A DNA stretch of 64,000 nt from Robertmurraya kyonggiensis. Lineage in GTDB: Bacteria; Bacillota; Bacilli; Bacillales; Cytobacillaceae. Below are positions 55,894 through 64,000 of the stretch, in pieces. Made by a program: the position numbers and the translations under genes. Each line of letters begins with the position of its first letter. The first letter of the stretch is position 1. The notes under the pieces were generated by a model. It ran no database searches. It was not told the DNA's origin and worked only from the letters and a program-made list of their open reading frames with translations. The stretch lies in assembly GCF_005116465.1 (NCBI RefSeq), contig NZ_SWBM01000001.1, forward strand, positions 1,116,001-1,180,000. Reading direction: 5' to 3'.

Positions 55894-56308
55894 AACGCTC
55901 TATCTCGATTCTATTCACTATGAAGAGCCGATGTTAGCCTATTATATCCAGCATCTCCTCGAAAATAAGCAGATCACCTTAGACGATGATGTCTCCAATG
56001 TTGACTTGGAGAAGGCCAATCACGAACAAGTAGCTGCGATGATCAAAGAAAATAAATTAGGATTTCATCCTATCAAAATATTCTCACTCAAAATGGACCA
56101 AAACAAATTTGTTTTCATCTTTGCAGCCAGTCAAGAGGAAGCAACTCAGTTTTATATAAAAACCTACCACAAACCACCTCTGAACTGTCAGCAACAATTG
56201 CTAGAATACGAACTGGTGAGGGGAAACGAAACCCTCACTTTTCGGGATTTGAAGAAGGAACATGTGAAATTTCCAGCGGTGTCGGGTTGGTATGTGAGGG
56301 ATTATTAA
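55883..56308 (+). CDS. Hypothetical protein of the replication module
   Basis: 141 residues overlapping the helicase gene by 11 bases, so translationally coupled to it. There is no signal peptide or membrane span. It contains FHPIKIFSLKMDQNKFVFIFAASQEEATQFYIKTYHKPPLNCQQQLLEYELVRGNETLTFRDLKKE. I do not recognise the family. Its coupling to the helicase suggests an accessory replication role. The gap of about 250 bases behind it holds no supported gene, only a weak hairpin (CTTGCT/AGCAAG at about 56479-56502). Confidence 0.6.
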   Translation: MKVRTLYLDSIHYEEPMLAYYIQHLLENKQITLDDDVSNVDLEKANHEQVAAMIKENKLGFHPIKIFSLKMDQNKFVFIFAASQEEATQFYIKTYHKPPLNCQQQLLEYELVRGNETLTFRDLKKEHVKFPAVSGWYVRDY

Positions 56309-56554
56309 AGGGGAAGTTGACGGCGAAACTTTCATTCGCGATATGACAAATGCTACGTCTTTCCTCTTTGGTATCTGAGTGAACTCAATTGGGGTGTTTT
56401 TATGGGAATCGCAAGCGCTCTTCAACAAGGTCTTTCAAGCACGCGTGAGATTAACAGGATCGGGATCGGGGTCGTTCTTCCTTGCTGATGCCCGTCTTTA
56501 GCAAGAACCTTGGGCCGACTAATTGGAGAGTGTGTAAGAGGCGCTAAAGAAATT

Positions 56555-56578
56555 GTTCCTCCTACCTTGAGGAGGAAC
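56555..56578 (-). terminator. Terminator of the minus-strand membrane protein gene
   Basis: A perfect nine-base stem GTTCCTCCT/AGGAGGAAC with a six-base loop. On the minus strand it is followed by AATTTCTTT. It covers the stop codon of the gene at 56562-57230. Confidence 0.7.
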
Positions 56579-57230
56579 TAATTCGATCCTGGTGAGCTTT
56601 TGTAGTGAGCAGAAACATCATTAAAATGAACTCCGATATATTATGAAAAGCTCCAGTTTTTAGAAGAAAGTGACCAATCGGTATGATTCCCAAAAATAAG
56701 ACTCCTACGCAATACCATGGCCATTTTTCTCTCCACCAAACGATGATAGATGTAATTAACAAGATGATTGAGACACTAATTATCATGATGGGAGGACCAC
56801 CAGTGTCTCCTGCTTCCTTATAGCTTAACACGCCAAACTTCCAGCTCGATTCGAGAGAAATACCCCAAACAACTGTGGTAAGTTCAATGAGCATTAAACA
56901 TAGAGTAAATACGACAACAAGCCATTGAATCATACTTGTTTTTGTCCATGGAAGATTTACCTTCGTTAAAGTATTCCAGGCAAATAGGACAAGTAAGGGT
57001 GTGAAGAAAGCATGTAACCAGTATCTCACTAGGTTTAATGTTTTCAGTAAGTCTCCTTCACCTACATATTTTCCAAGTGCTAGAATTCCGTTATCATAAA
57101 TTAAAGCGAGAATCACTAGCATCAGGACATTCCCACTATTTTTCCATCCGTGATGTTTCGCTAAATGAATTCCAATGAACAATAAAATGAGGTAACCCAT
57201 ACAAAGCAAAAAATAGATTATGGTATCCAT
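56562..57230 (-). CDS. Polytopic membrane protein, unrecognised
   Basis: 222 residues with about seven hydrophobic segments, beginning IIYFLLCMGYLILLFIGIHLAKHHGWKNSGNVLMLVILALIYDNGILALGKYVGEGDLL. Conserved-looking polar positions include NLVRYWLHAFFTPLLVLFAWNTL and GDTGGPPIMI. I cannot name the family or function. It stands alone between the replication module and a broken gene. The start has AAAGTGGA upstream, a moderate site. Confidence 0.6.
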   Translation of the reverse strand: MDTIIYFLLCMGYLILLFIGIHLAKHHGWKNSGNVLMLVILALIYDNGILALGKYVGEGDLLKTLNLVRYWLHAFFTPLLVLFAWNTLTKVNLPWTKTSMIQWLVVVFTLCLMLIELTTVVWGISLESSWKFGVLSYKEAGDTGGPPIMIISVSIILLITSIIVWWREKWPWYCVGVLFLGIIPIGHFLLKTGAFHNISEFILMMFLLTTKAHQDRISSSSR

Positions 57231-57442
57231 GGTCCACTTTCCTTATTGAACTCTTAAGTGAATATAATTTGAAATATATTAGAACTAACGTTTCAAAAAA
57301 TAGATCCTTATTTGAGTTTTTCCCTCTTCATGCTTATGAATTTTTGGTAAATCATTGCAATCCTTTCCTCTGTTAGTTTGGGTTATTTTGGTCTATGTAT
57401 ACTTGGATGATTTCGTATCGTTCTGCTTGATCAGAGAATCAT

Positions 57443-57633
57443 ATGAAAGTTAGAAGCCTTACAAATGATAGAGTTGCAGAATTTGTTGAATACTACAAAC
57501 TGCATCACGAAGCAATTGATGATTCGTTCTTATGTATGAAGATTTGATTGAATTTGCACCGAATGGGGGAGAATCCGACCTAAGTTATTTTGAACTTTTA
57601 GTATTGTACTTGTTGGTCATGGGGATGAAATGA
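57443..57633 (+). pseudogene. Frameshifted gene fragment, probably an acetyltransferase N-terminus
   Basis: An ATG at 57443 opens MKVRSLTNDRVAEFVEYYKLHHEAIDDSFL and stops at 57545-57547. In the next frame EDLIEFAPNGGESDLSYFELL continues to the stop at 57631-57633. The combined sequence looks like the first 60 residues of Bacillus GNAT proteins (pattern VRxLTxDxxxxFVEYxKxHxxxxDDSFLxxEDLxxF.P). The catalytic part is missing. The rest of the 540-base gap shows no gene. Confidence 0.5.
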
Positions 57634-57770
57634 TTCCTCTCATTCGGTATTCTTACGACAATATAACAGTATATTTTCACTATTTCGACATAATTTGATA
57701 AAAATGATACGTATTGACGTATCACATATTATTTCGGAATATGGTATTTTTTTCTTGTAAACTAGTATAG

Positions 57771-58130
57771 ATGGGATGTGGTGTAAAGGTGGGGAAAGAT
57801 TTACGGGTTATGATTCACAAGTTATTAGATGAAAATAATATCTCAATGAGAGAATTAGGAAGGAGAACCGGTATTCGAAATGCTACACTTCATGAACTGG
57901 CAAATCATAAGCGACAAAATATTCATTTTGGTCATATAAATAGTATTGCAGATGCATTGGGAATTACGGATGTACGACGTATCATCACGTTCGATGATGT
58001 TGTAAGTGAATCACTTAACCAATCTGGCATAGAATCTGAGATACCAGTTGCGTGCACACGCGAATGTAAACGTTTTCTTTCTCAACCACAAACATACTTA
58101 CATAAAGATCCGAGGAAGACACTGAGGTGA
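57771..58130 (+). CDS. XRE-family helix-turn-helix regulator
   Basis: Up to 119 residues. The single helix-turn-helix domain VMIHKLLDENNISMRELGRRTGIRNATLHELANHKRQNIHFGHINSIADALGITDVRRIITF is of the compact Cro/C1-type used by prophages and mobile elements. The first ATG at 57771 lacks a clear ribosome site; GTG 57789 (V-G-K-D-L-R) fits the family start better. The C-terminal 40 residues have two Cys (VACTRECKRF). It is followed after 70 bases by the ComK-like gene. Confidence 0.75.
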   Translation: MGCGVKVGKDLRVMIHKLLDENNISMRELGRRTGIRNATLHELANHKRQNIHFGHINSIADALGITDVRRIITFDDVVSESLNQSGIESEIPVACTRECKRFLSQPQTYLHKDPRKTLR

Positions 58131-58201
58131 ATCCATTTTATATTGCTTCTAAAGTTATGTAACAAATGACAGGCAGCAGCCTAATAAAGGAGAAGATTAA
58201 G

Positions 58202-58729
58202 TTGTTTATTCAAGGTCATTATATTATCACTCGTTCATTTATGTATATGATCGGCCATTATGACCGGTATGGAAATCCCTTCACACAAATTGTTGAAACC
58301 GATAGAACTATCTTTATAAACAAATCTCCCATTGAAGTGTTAGCGTACAGTTTGAGGTGTACAGGCTTCACCTTAGATGGCGCAATTGAATCATCCAAAT
58401 GGATAATGAAGATGGATAAAATGGTTCCAGTTGTAGCCAATCCTTATCAAGAAGTCATTCTGTTCCCAACAAGATCCCTCACACACGAAGACAACATCTG
58501 GTTCAACCCCTACCAAATAAGAAGAACTTCTAACATCAAAGGAAAAACTCTCATCATATTAAGCAATCATTCTTCTTTATACATTCCAACTAGATTAACA
58601 TCATTTAATACTAAAATTCAAACTGCTGAGCAATTAAAGAAATTAACTACGGAAGCTTCTAACGGAACTTACATGATGGTGTTGGAACCTGAGAAGCGAA
58701 AAGAAGAGAAAAAGACGAATAATAAGTAG
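58202..58729 (+). CDS. ComK-family competence transcription factor
   Basis: 175 residues from TTG 58202, chosen because AAAGGAGA ends eight bases upstream; the frame is also open from ATG 58166 without a site. The sequence follows the ComK pattern: FTQIVETDRTIFINKSPIEVLAYSLRCTGFTLDGAIESSKWIM, then MVPVVANPYQEVILFPTRSLTHEDNIWFNPYQI, and a basic C-terminal tail. ComK is the master activator of DNA uptake genes in Bacillus. Many Bacillaceae carry two divergent comK genes. Function as an active regulator is not proven here. A terminator follows. Confidence 0.82.
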   Translation: MFIQGHYIITRSFMYMIGHYDRYGNPFTQIVETDRTIFINKSPIEVLAYSLRCTGFTLDGAIESSKWIMKMDKMVPVVANPYQEVILFPTRSLTHEDNIWFNPYQIRRTSNIKGKTLIILSNHSSLYIPTRLTSFNTKIQTAEQLKKLTTEASNGTYMMVLEPEKRKEEKKTNNK

Positions 58730-58815
58730 AAAGATTGAATTAATGAATTTTTTGAAGTTAGACCCCGACCATCGGTACTATCTACTCAATTTTGGTCAAT
58801 TTTAATTAAGCATTA

Positions 58816-58862
58816 AATACTCGTAAATGTTGATGAATCAATGTTTATGAGTATTTTTTTTT
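58816..58862 (+). terminator. Terminator after the comK-like gene
   Basis: AATACTCGTAAA pairs with TTTATGAGTATT around a short loop and is followed by eight or more Ts. Confidence 0.75.
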
Positions 58863-58985
58863 CCAAGAATAAGTTAGAAAACGATAGGAATTGATTTTGT
58901 TTACACACGTTTTACATATTTATTGATTTCTTTTACACAAATTTTTTACACAAAGAAATAAAGAATTGAAAATATTGTAAAGGGA

Positions 58986-59120
58986 CTACTCATACATATC
59001 TTTAAAAATTTGTATTGTGAGTTTATCATCTTCTTCTCCTAGCATAATCTTTTCATCTTCCGGTTTTAAAATGATAGAAAGAGACAAGTTGGGATTTAGG
59101 AACAGGCTATTAAGTTTCAC
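58986..59120 (-). pseudogene. Possible gene tail on the minus strand
   Basis: An open minus-strand frame ends in SIILKPEDEKIMLGEEDDK and then LTIQIFKDMYE before its stop. It could begin at a GTG (VKLNSLFLNPNL) but has no good ribosome site. It reads like the C-terminus of a lost protein; the family is unknown. Confidence 0.25.
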
Positions 59121-59446
59121 ACGATATAAATGATTAAATGAAACTAATTATTGATAGCTTCATGACAAGCCATAAATTATAAACGCTATAAGAAAGGATT
59201 TTTCAATAGAATGTAAATTTTATATTGTAATTAAAATAGAAAATGGAAACAAAACATCATAGTAACTCAATAAAGAGGTTATTAGTCTGCTTCGGGGATC
59301 AAAGCAGAAATGATACAGATTTGTACGCTAACTCGTATGGATAAGGCATAAATTTTACTCCAAAGGCAAGGTAGTGAAGAAGGGAAAACTTTAGAAGGTG
59401 AAGAATATGGTAAGGGGAGAAAAAATTAGGAAAGGTGGAGAAATAA

Positions 59447-59703
59447 TGGTTTTAAAGAATGAAATATTTCCATTCGGAAAGGAATAAGAGGTAGCAATTA
59501 AATTAATAAATAATCTCTGTTCTTCATTAAAAAATAGTAATTGCACATATTTTTTTAACAATGAAGAAATTTATTCCAAAATGTGTAAAAATCATCCGAG
59601 TGCAGCGAATAGAGTTTACTTGGATGAAATCTTACTAATGTGTCATTGGGTTACATCTACTAGTTTATTAAGACATCTCCAAACCAATAGCTTTATGAGT
59701 TAA
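59447..59703 (+). pseudogene. Disrupted coding sequence upstream of the ABC exporter
   Basis: An ATG at 59447 has a good site (AAAGGTGGAG), but its frame is lost after about a dozen codons. From 59488 to the stop at 59701-59703 a second open tract encodes EVAIKLINNLCSSLKNSNCT, then EEIYSKMCKNHPSAANRVYL and DEILLMCHWVTSTSLLRHLQ, which is clearly protein-like and codon-biased, but has no start of its own. I do not recognise it. Confidence 0.45.
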
Positions 59704-59773
59704 TGAATCGAGTGGATTTATATTTATTAAAATACAGGAGAACCAAGAGAGTTTTGAGAGAGGAATTTATATA

Positions 59774-59890
59774 ATGGTTAACAAGGACCAATTTAATCTA
59801 ATTAAAGAAATAAAGACAACATTAAATAATTTTTTAGGTCCTTCCATTTATGGGAAAGGAACTTTGTTTTTTTTAAACCAAAAATCATAA
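59774..59890 (+). CDS. Small ORF, 38 residues
   Basis: The ATG at 59774 follows GAGAGG about 11 bases upstream. The peptide begins MVNKDQFNLIKEIKTTLNNF and ends GKGTLFFLNQKS. It may be a short peptide or the start of a truncated gene. There is no similarity I can name. Confidence 0.25.
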   Translation: MVNKDQFNLIKEIKTTLNNFLGPSIYGKGTLFFLNQKS

Positions 59891-60321
59891 AAATAGAAAT
59901 AATACTATTTGAACCTCTTATTCATTGAAAAAACAACTTATCTATAATTACAGGATAGAATATTAAATCAGATTAATATGTAACTAAAACTAGTTGGTTT
60001 CATCAAAGGAATATTACTTACATATTATACATCCTATGTAACTTTGTTTAAAGTACAAGTAGAATTTGTAATTAAAAAGGATCATTAAGGTTCCATTTAT
60101 AAGGGAATTTTCCAGAACTCTATTATTTATTAACTTACAATTCATTTGAATGCTAAAACTCTATTATTTCAAAGTATTTTATAGATAAAAAATAGGAGAG
60201 AAAGAAACCTTCAAATTTTCTTATTTATAAGTTTTTTTAAAGCTTATATTACCAATAATAAATCCTTGTTAAATATACAATTAATTTAAAATATATAGAA
60301 AAATCTAGAAAATATTGTTAT

Positions 60322-60350
60322 TATAATCACGATAATCTGAAGTGTGGAGG
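60322..60350 (+). promoter_or_regulatory. -10 box and ribosome site of the ABC exporter operon
   Basis: TATAAT at 60322-60327 lies 29 bases before the start, and GTGGAGG at 60344-60350 gives ideal spacing to ATG 60357. No convincing -35 box is visible in the AT-rich DNA. Confidence 0.4.
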
Positions 60351-60356
60351 AAAACT

Positions 60357-61307
60357 ATGAGTAAAATTATAGAAGTAAATGGACTATCTCGTACTTATAA
60401 ATTAAAAGAGGGATTAAAGACTGCATTAGATAATGTGTCATTTGAAGTAGAAAAAGGAGAAGTATTTGGTTTGTTAGGACCAAATGGTGCAGGTAAAACT
60501 ACTACTATTAAAATATTAACAACATTATTATTACCTACAAGTGGTGAAGTCAAGATCTTCGGTTATGATGTAGTGTCGGATAGTAATAAAATTAGAGATA
60601 AAATTAATTTTGTATACGGTGGAGAAAAAGGAGTATATGGAAGACTTACTGCCAAAGAGTATATGCATTATTTTTGTACCCTTTATAAAATAAAAAATAA
60701 CAATCAAAACGATTTAATCAATAATTTACTAACTTTAGTTCAATTACACGAAGCTGAAAACCAAAAAATTCATACATTTTCAAAAGGCATGATTCAACGT
60801 TTACATATTGCTAGGTGTTTAATAAATAATCCACAATTAATCTTTCTTGATGAGCCTACAATTGGTTTAGATCCTCTTGGGGCAAAGTTATTGAGAGATA
60901 TAGTAAAACAATTATCTGAGAAAGGTATTACTATTATTTTGACAACTCACTACATGCAAGAGGCAGATGAGCTCTGTGATCGTATTGCATTTATAAGAGG
61001 AGGAAAAATAACCTTAATTGGTAAGCCTGACTATATTAAAAAGAGTTGTAACAATTTAAATCTTTTTGAAGCAACTCTTAGTATCAATGATATTGAAAAA
61101 CTTCAAAAAGAAAATTTTTTTAGAAATCTTAGTATTAAGACAATTAAAGAACCTTATTATATTATTAATTTTGAAGCGAATGAAGCAGATATTGAGTTTA
61201 TTATGAAATACCTTTCTAATTTTGCAGAAGTATTGGATATTAAAAAGAAGGAGATTTCTTTAGAAGATGCATATATTTTTCATATGAGAGAGGTAATAAA
61301 TAAATGA
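60357..61307 (+). CDS. ABC transporter ATP-binding protein (DrrA-like, antibiotic/lipid export type)
   Basis: A 316-residue ATPase: Walker A GLLGPNGAGKTTTIKIL near residue 38, the signature FSKGMIQRLHIARCL near residue 140, Walker B LIFLDEPTIGLDPLGAKLL, and the switch His in TTHYMQEADELCDRI. The C-terminal extension of about 85 residues is typical of DrrA/CcmA-type exporters. ATG 60357 is used because GTGGAGG precedes it. The two permease genes overlap in series, so the three make one exporter. Codon use is markedly AT-rich compared with genes left of 58 kb. Confidence 0.9.
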   Translation: MSKIIEVNGLSRTYKLKEGLKTALDNVSFEVEKGEVFGLLGPNGAGKTTTIKILTTLLLPTSGEVKIFGYDVVSDSNKIRDKINFVYGGEKGVYGRLTAKEYMHYFCTLYKIKNNNQNDLINNLLTLVQLHEAENQKIHTFSKGMIQRLHIARCLINNPQLIFLDEPTIGLDPLGAKLLRDIVKQLSEKGITIILTTHYMQEADELCDRIAFIRGGKITLIGKPDYIKKSCNNLNLFEATLSINDIEKLQKENFFRNLSIKTIKEPYYIINFEANEADIEFIMKYLSNFAEVLDIKKKEISLEDAYIFHMREVINK

Positions 61308-62077
61308 CAACTATAAATTGGCTAACATTGTTAGTTCGTGAAATAAAGTACTTTACTAATTTTGAAAATAAGATGTATCAATTTTTGCTTTTTTTTCAAC
61401 CATTAATGTTTTTGTCAATTGTTTATTTTCTCAATGAATATAGAGGGGATATTAATGATGGTCGTTTTGTTATTGCATCTGCCTTAATTAGTATGTGGAG
61501 TTATGTACTTTATTCTTCAGGATCTGCTCTTACCTCTCAAAAATGGAGTGACACATTAAAATTATTATTGGTTTCTCCAGTATCTTTAAGTGCGATATTA
61601 ATGACTAAAGTAATCAGTAATTCGTTTATAGCTATGTTCTCTATGTTATTAAGTTTTATTTATGCTAAATTTATCTTTAATTTTAAAGTAGAGATAGCCA
61701 GTTATACTTTATTTTCTATTGCAATATTAGTATTAATTCTTTCTCTTAGTGTTATGGGATTGATACTAGCGATTGTATTTGTAGCATTTCAAAATGTTTA
61801 TGATTACCAAAACTTAATACTTACCCCGATGGTGTTAATGTGTGGTGTTTTCATTCCTGTTGAGCAATTTCCACTTGTTGTAAAGGTAGTTTCATACATA
61901 ATTCCAATGACATGGGGAATAAAGTCAGTATATGAAGCATTACAGTTATCTTCTCCTATTTATACAACTATGACAATTTCAATCTTAATTAGTCTTTTTT
62001 ATCTGTTAGCAGCATTTTTTATAATAAAAAGGATTGAATTATTATTACGTAAAACTGGTAAATTGGGGGCAATTTAA
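61304..62077 (+). CDS. ABC-2 type permease 1
   Basis: 257 residues with six hydrophobic segments. LTLLVREIKYFTNFENKMYQFLLFFQPLMFLSIVYFL and the late NLILTPMVLMCGVFIPVEQFPLVVKVVSYIIPMTWGIKSVYEAL match the ABC-2 membrane family, including the P-V-E-Q-F-P motif near the fifth segment. The start overlaps the ATPase stop by four bases (ATGA), so the two are coupled. It forms a heterodimeric channel with the next gene. Confidence 0.88.
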   Translation: MTTINWLTLLVREIKYFTNFENKMYQFLLFFQPLMFLSIVYFLNEYRGDINDGRFVIASALISMWSYVLYSSGSALTSQKWSDTLKLLLVSPVSLSAILMTKVISNSFIAMFSMLLSFIYAKFIFNFKVEIASYTLFSIAILVLILSLSVMGLILAIVFVAFQNVYDYQNLILTPMVLMCGVFIPVEQFPLVVKVVSYIIPMTWGIKSVYEALQLSSPIYTTMTISILISLFYLLAAFFIIKRIELLLRKTGKLGAI

Positions 62078-62859
62078 TGTTTATTAATAAATATGGACTT
62101 ACAACCTTATCATATAAAGCAGTTTATTCCTATCAATCAATTAAATTATTTATACTATTTCGGATTGTTGATCCATTTATGCATTATATCTTTTTTGCAA
62201 CCCTTGCAAGTGCATTAGTTGGTACAAGTTATTTGAAGTTTGTTGTATTGGGTAATATTGTGTACTATACTTGTCAAACTATGATGATTAACTTTATAAA
62301 TATGTTTAGAATGGAAAGAAGATATGGAACATTAGAATTAAATATTGCATCTCCAACAAATACTCTATATGTGATAATAAAAAAAGGAATTGTACCTCTG
62401 CTTGACAGTCTTTTTGTTTTCTTAATTAGTATTATACTGGGTGGTATTTTGTTTGACCTAAACCTTCCAATAAATAATATAGTTAATATTATATTTCTAT
62501 GTTTAGTTACAATGTTTACTATGTTTTGTTTTTCTTTACTTTTTGCATGTATAAGTCTAGTGTTTTCCAATGTTAATTTATTTCTTAATATTACATTAGC
62601 ATTCTTACAAATATTTTGTGGTGTTAATTTTGGGGTAAACAAACTTCCTGAGGTTCTAGAGTTTATTTCTCGTTTATTACCACTAACCCACAGTATTGAA
62701 GCACTTCGAACTATATATAGGATAACTAAATATGAAGTAACTTCTTTACTGTTAAAAGAATTAACATTAGGTTTTTGCTATTTAATATTATCATTAATTT
62801 TAGTTATATCTATGGAAAAGCTAGCAAGGAAAAATGGAGAATTGTTTAAAGACATTTAG
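62077..62859 (+). CDS. ABC-2 type permease 2
   Basis: 260 residues with six hydrophobic segments. MRRYGTLELNIASPTNTLYVIIKKGIVPL-like DNA near residues 75-105 and FLQIFCGVNFGVNKLPEVLEFISRLLPLTHSIEALRTIYR near residues 175-215 are ABC-2 features. It begins in the last base of the first permease gene and so is translated with it. The product exported is unknown; the adjacent acyl ligase gene suggests a lipid or natural product. Confidence 0.86.
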   Translation: MFINKYGLTTLSYKAVYSYQSIKLFILFRIVDPFMHYIFFATLASALVGTSYLKFVVLGNIVYYTCQTMMINFINMFRMERRYGTLELNIASPTNTLYVIIKKGIVPLLDSLFVFLISIILGGILFDLNLPINNIVNIIFLCLVTMFTMFCFSLLFACISLVFSNVNLFLNITLAFLQIFCGVNFGVNKLPEVLEFISRLLPLTHSIEALRTIYRITKYEVTSLLLKELTLGFCYLILSLILVISMEKLARKNGELFKDI

Positions 62860-62980
62860 TATATAATTTTGAAGTGAAATCATTTAGAAGGATTAAATAA
62901 ATAATTGATATCAATTAAAATTATACCGTTTAATAAGAAATGTCTGAGACATACTAACATAATTCTATATCCAATTTCGT

Positions 62981-63019
62981 AACCAGAACCCGATAATATT
63001 TCGTGGGAACTGGTTTTTT
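62981..63019 (+). terminator. Terminator of the ABC exporter operon
   Basis: AACCAG pairs with CTGGTT, with CCC/GGG inside, and six Ts follow. The rest of the 450-base gap behind the exporter is AT-rich with no supported gene. Confidence 0.7.
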
Positions 63020-63309
63020 GCATTTTAAATTTAATGAGTTTGGAATCCTCTAATTCGAAGATTATTTTGCAGAGGTACTAAGTCTAGAAATCTTTTGATT
63101 TTTATTATTATCTTTTACTAGTTTCATTTTGAAAACCATAATTTCTTTTATTTGCAATTTCTAGCTCATTAAAAAACTTAGAAAAATTAAAATTTTGTAA
63201 TTTGTTGAAATATATTGAAAATATATGTAAAATAATGTTTAATATAACTATTATTTGAAATTTTGGAATATCCCTATAATTTCTTTTTGAGGGAAATTAG
63301 AGAAAAGGT

Positions 63310-64000
63310 GTGATAAAAATACTCTTAAAACATCTAATCAAAAAAAATAGAAATAAAGAAAAAGTTGCAATTAAATTTGGAAATAGAACAATAACGTACA
63401 GAGAGTTATACAGTTTATCAAAACAGATAAGCTGTTTAATAGAAGGATTGGGTAAATATGCCGGGAATAATATTGGGATATTTTTGCCTAATTCAATTGA
63501 TTACGCAATAGCCTACTTTTCAATAACAATGAATAATAAGGTAATTGTACCCATTTCAGTTCAAAGTAAAGAATTGGAACTGAAAAGTACTTTAAGCTAT
63601 TGTGAGATCCGATTAATTCTAACAAACAATTCAAATCTAAATAATTTAATTAATCATCTCCAAGGATATAAGTATAAAGTTGTAATAATTAACATTGAAT
63701 CTAAACTTGTTTTTCAGATAAATCCTAAACATCCTTATATTACTATAACAGATATAAACGAACCTGATACTGATGCAAAAGTTGCCATAATGTTACATAC
63801 TTCTGGAACCACTAGTAATCCAAAGAGAGTTATGCTCACCCATAAAAACCTTATAAGCAATGTAGAGTCTAATATTCAATCACTAAATTTAACTGAGAAT
63901 GATGTAGTACTAATTGTACTTCCAATGTTGTTCGGATACTGCAATACAGCTCAATTCTTAACACATCTATACTTAGGTGCAACAATTGTAATAATGGACA
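63310..64000 (+). CDS. AMP-dependent acyl/aminoacyl ligase (3' end outside window)
   Basis: The first 230 residues of an adenylate-forming enzyme, open at the right edge. ITYRELYSLSKQISCLIEG and GIFLPNSIDYAIAYFSITMNNKVIVPIS are the usual N-terminal motifs, and VAIMLHTSGTTSNPKRVMLTHKNL near residues 163-186 is the AMP/phosphate loop with Arg in place of the usual Gly after Lys. LPMLFGYCNTAQFLTHLYLGATIVIMD follows. GTG 63310 is the only standard start but lies directly on the ribosome site (AAAAGG); ATA 63319 has better spacing. It could activate a fatty acid or be the first domain of an NRPS. Confidence 0.75.
   Translation, partial: MIKILLKHLIKKNRNKEKVAIKFGNRTITYRELYSLSKQISCLIEGLGKYAGNNIGIFLPNSIDYAIAYFSITMNNKVIVPISVQSKELELKSTLSYCEIRLILTNNSNLNNLINHLQGYKYKVVIINIESKLVFQINPKHPYITITDINEPDTDAKVAIMLHTSGTTSNPKRVMLTHKNLISNVESNIQSLNLTENDVVLIVLPMLFGYCNTAQFLTHLYLGATIVIMD

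Larger units (their letters stand above)
58863..60340. other. AT-rich gene-poor stretch with gene debris
   Basis: About 1.5 kb, visibly richer in A and T than the DNA to its left. Small open frames and decayed coding tracts (listed separately at 58986-59120, 59447-59703 and 59774-59890) are its only recognisable content. No intact gene of normal length, transposase or integrase is seen. It looks like the eroded junction of an acquired segment. Confidence 0.6.

Overview
The window reads as the chromosome of a low-GC Gram-positive bacterium of the Bacillaceae (Bacillus-like). Signs are strong AGGAGG-type ribosome binding sites, frequent TTG and GTG starts, short U-tailed terminators, catabolite-responsive (cre) elements, a preQ1-I riboswitch before queCDE, a PerR-like box before ahpCF, and the products Fra/YdhG, RsbR-type STAS protein, ComK and YetF. 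The species cannot be named from the sequence alone.

Layout. 0-3.4 kb: an iron-chaperone/CDGSH pair, then a membrane-anchored metalloprotease. 3.4-9.6 kb: a complete Leloir galactose operon (galK-galE-galT-galM and a LacI-type regulator) with a clear promoter and operator; a 52-bp tandem repeat array lies between galT and galM. 9.6-25 kb: mixed accessory genes: esterase, macro-domain and vWA proteins, rifampin phosphotransferase, GNAT, RsbR-like protein, ArsR plus quinone oxidoreductase, DmpA-like peptidase, XRE plus membrane protein. Several decayed genes and a second 52-bp array are here. 23.5-27.7 kb: ahpC-ahpF and mqo. 27.9-31.3 kb: a PTS IICB, NanE and RpiR set, probably for N-acetylmannosamine. 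31.4-33.4 kb: preQ1 riboswitch and queC-queD-queE.

33.4-38.5 kb: acyl-CoA synthetase, two different acyl-CoA dehydrogenases and an R2-like ligand-binding oxidase (R2lox), with two full-consensus cre sites. 38.7-41.5 kb: a GPH-type symporter, a YwaF-like membrane protein and cytidine deaminase. 41.8-52.8 kb: a large catabolic region: LacI regulator with palindromic operators, a beta-keto acid cleavage enzyme (BKACE), a ketopantoate-reductase-like protein, a 3-hydroxyacyl-CoA-dehydrogenase-like protein, a GntP permease, an SDR, a LysR regulator, thiolase and a two-subunit 3-oxoacid CoA-transferase. Together they outline import and oxidation of a beta-hydroxy acid, cleavage of the beta-keto acid with acetyl-CoA, and recovery of the acetoacetate as acetyl-CoA.

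53.7-56.3 kb holds a phage-like replication module (wHTH/DnaD protein, DnaB helicase, small partner). 57.4-58.7 kb has a broken gene, an XRE regulator and a ComK-family protein. From about 58.7 kb the DNA becomes visibly more AT-rich and carries gene debris, a three-gene ABC-2 exporter and, running off the right edge, an AMP-dependent acyl ligase. This looks like an acquired island, perhaps the edge of a natural-product cluster.

The most interesting points are the BKACE-centred pathway with its spaced AAACGTTT operators, the two 52-bp arrays that share architecture but not sequence, the two-copy intergenic element of about 245 bp (9.6 and 48.1 kb), and the R2lox/acyl-CoA dehydrogenase locus under predicted CcpA control.
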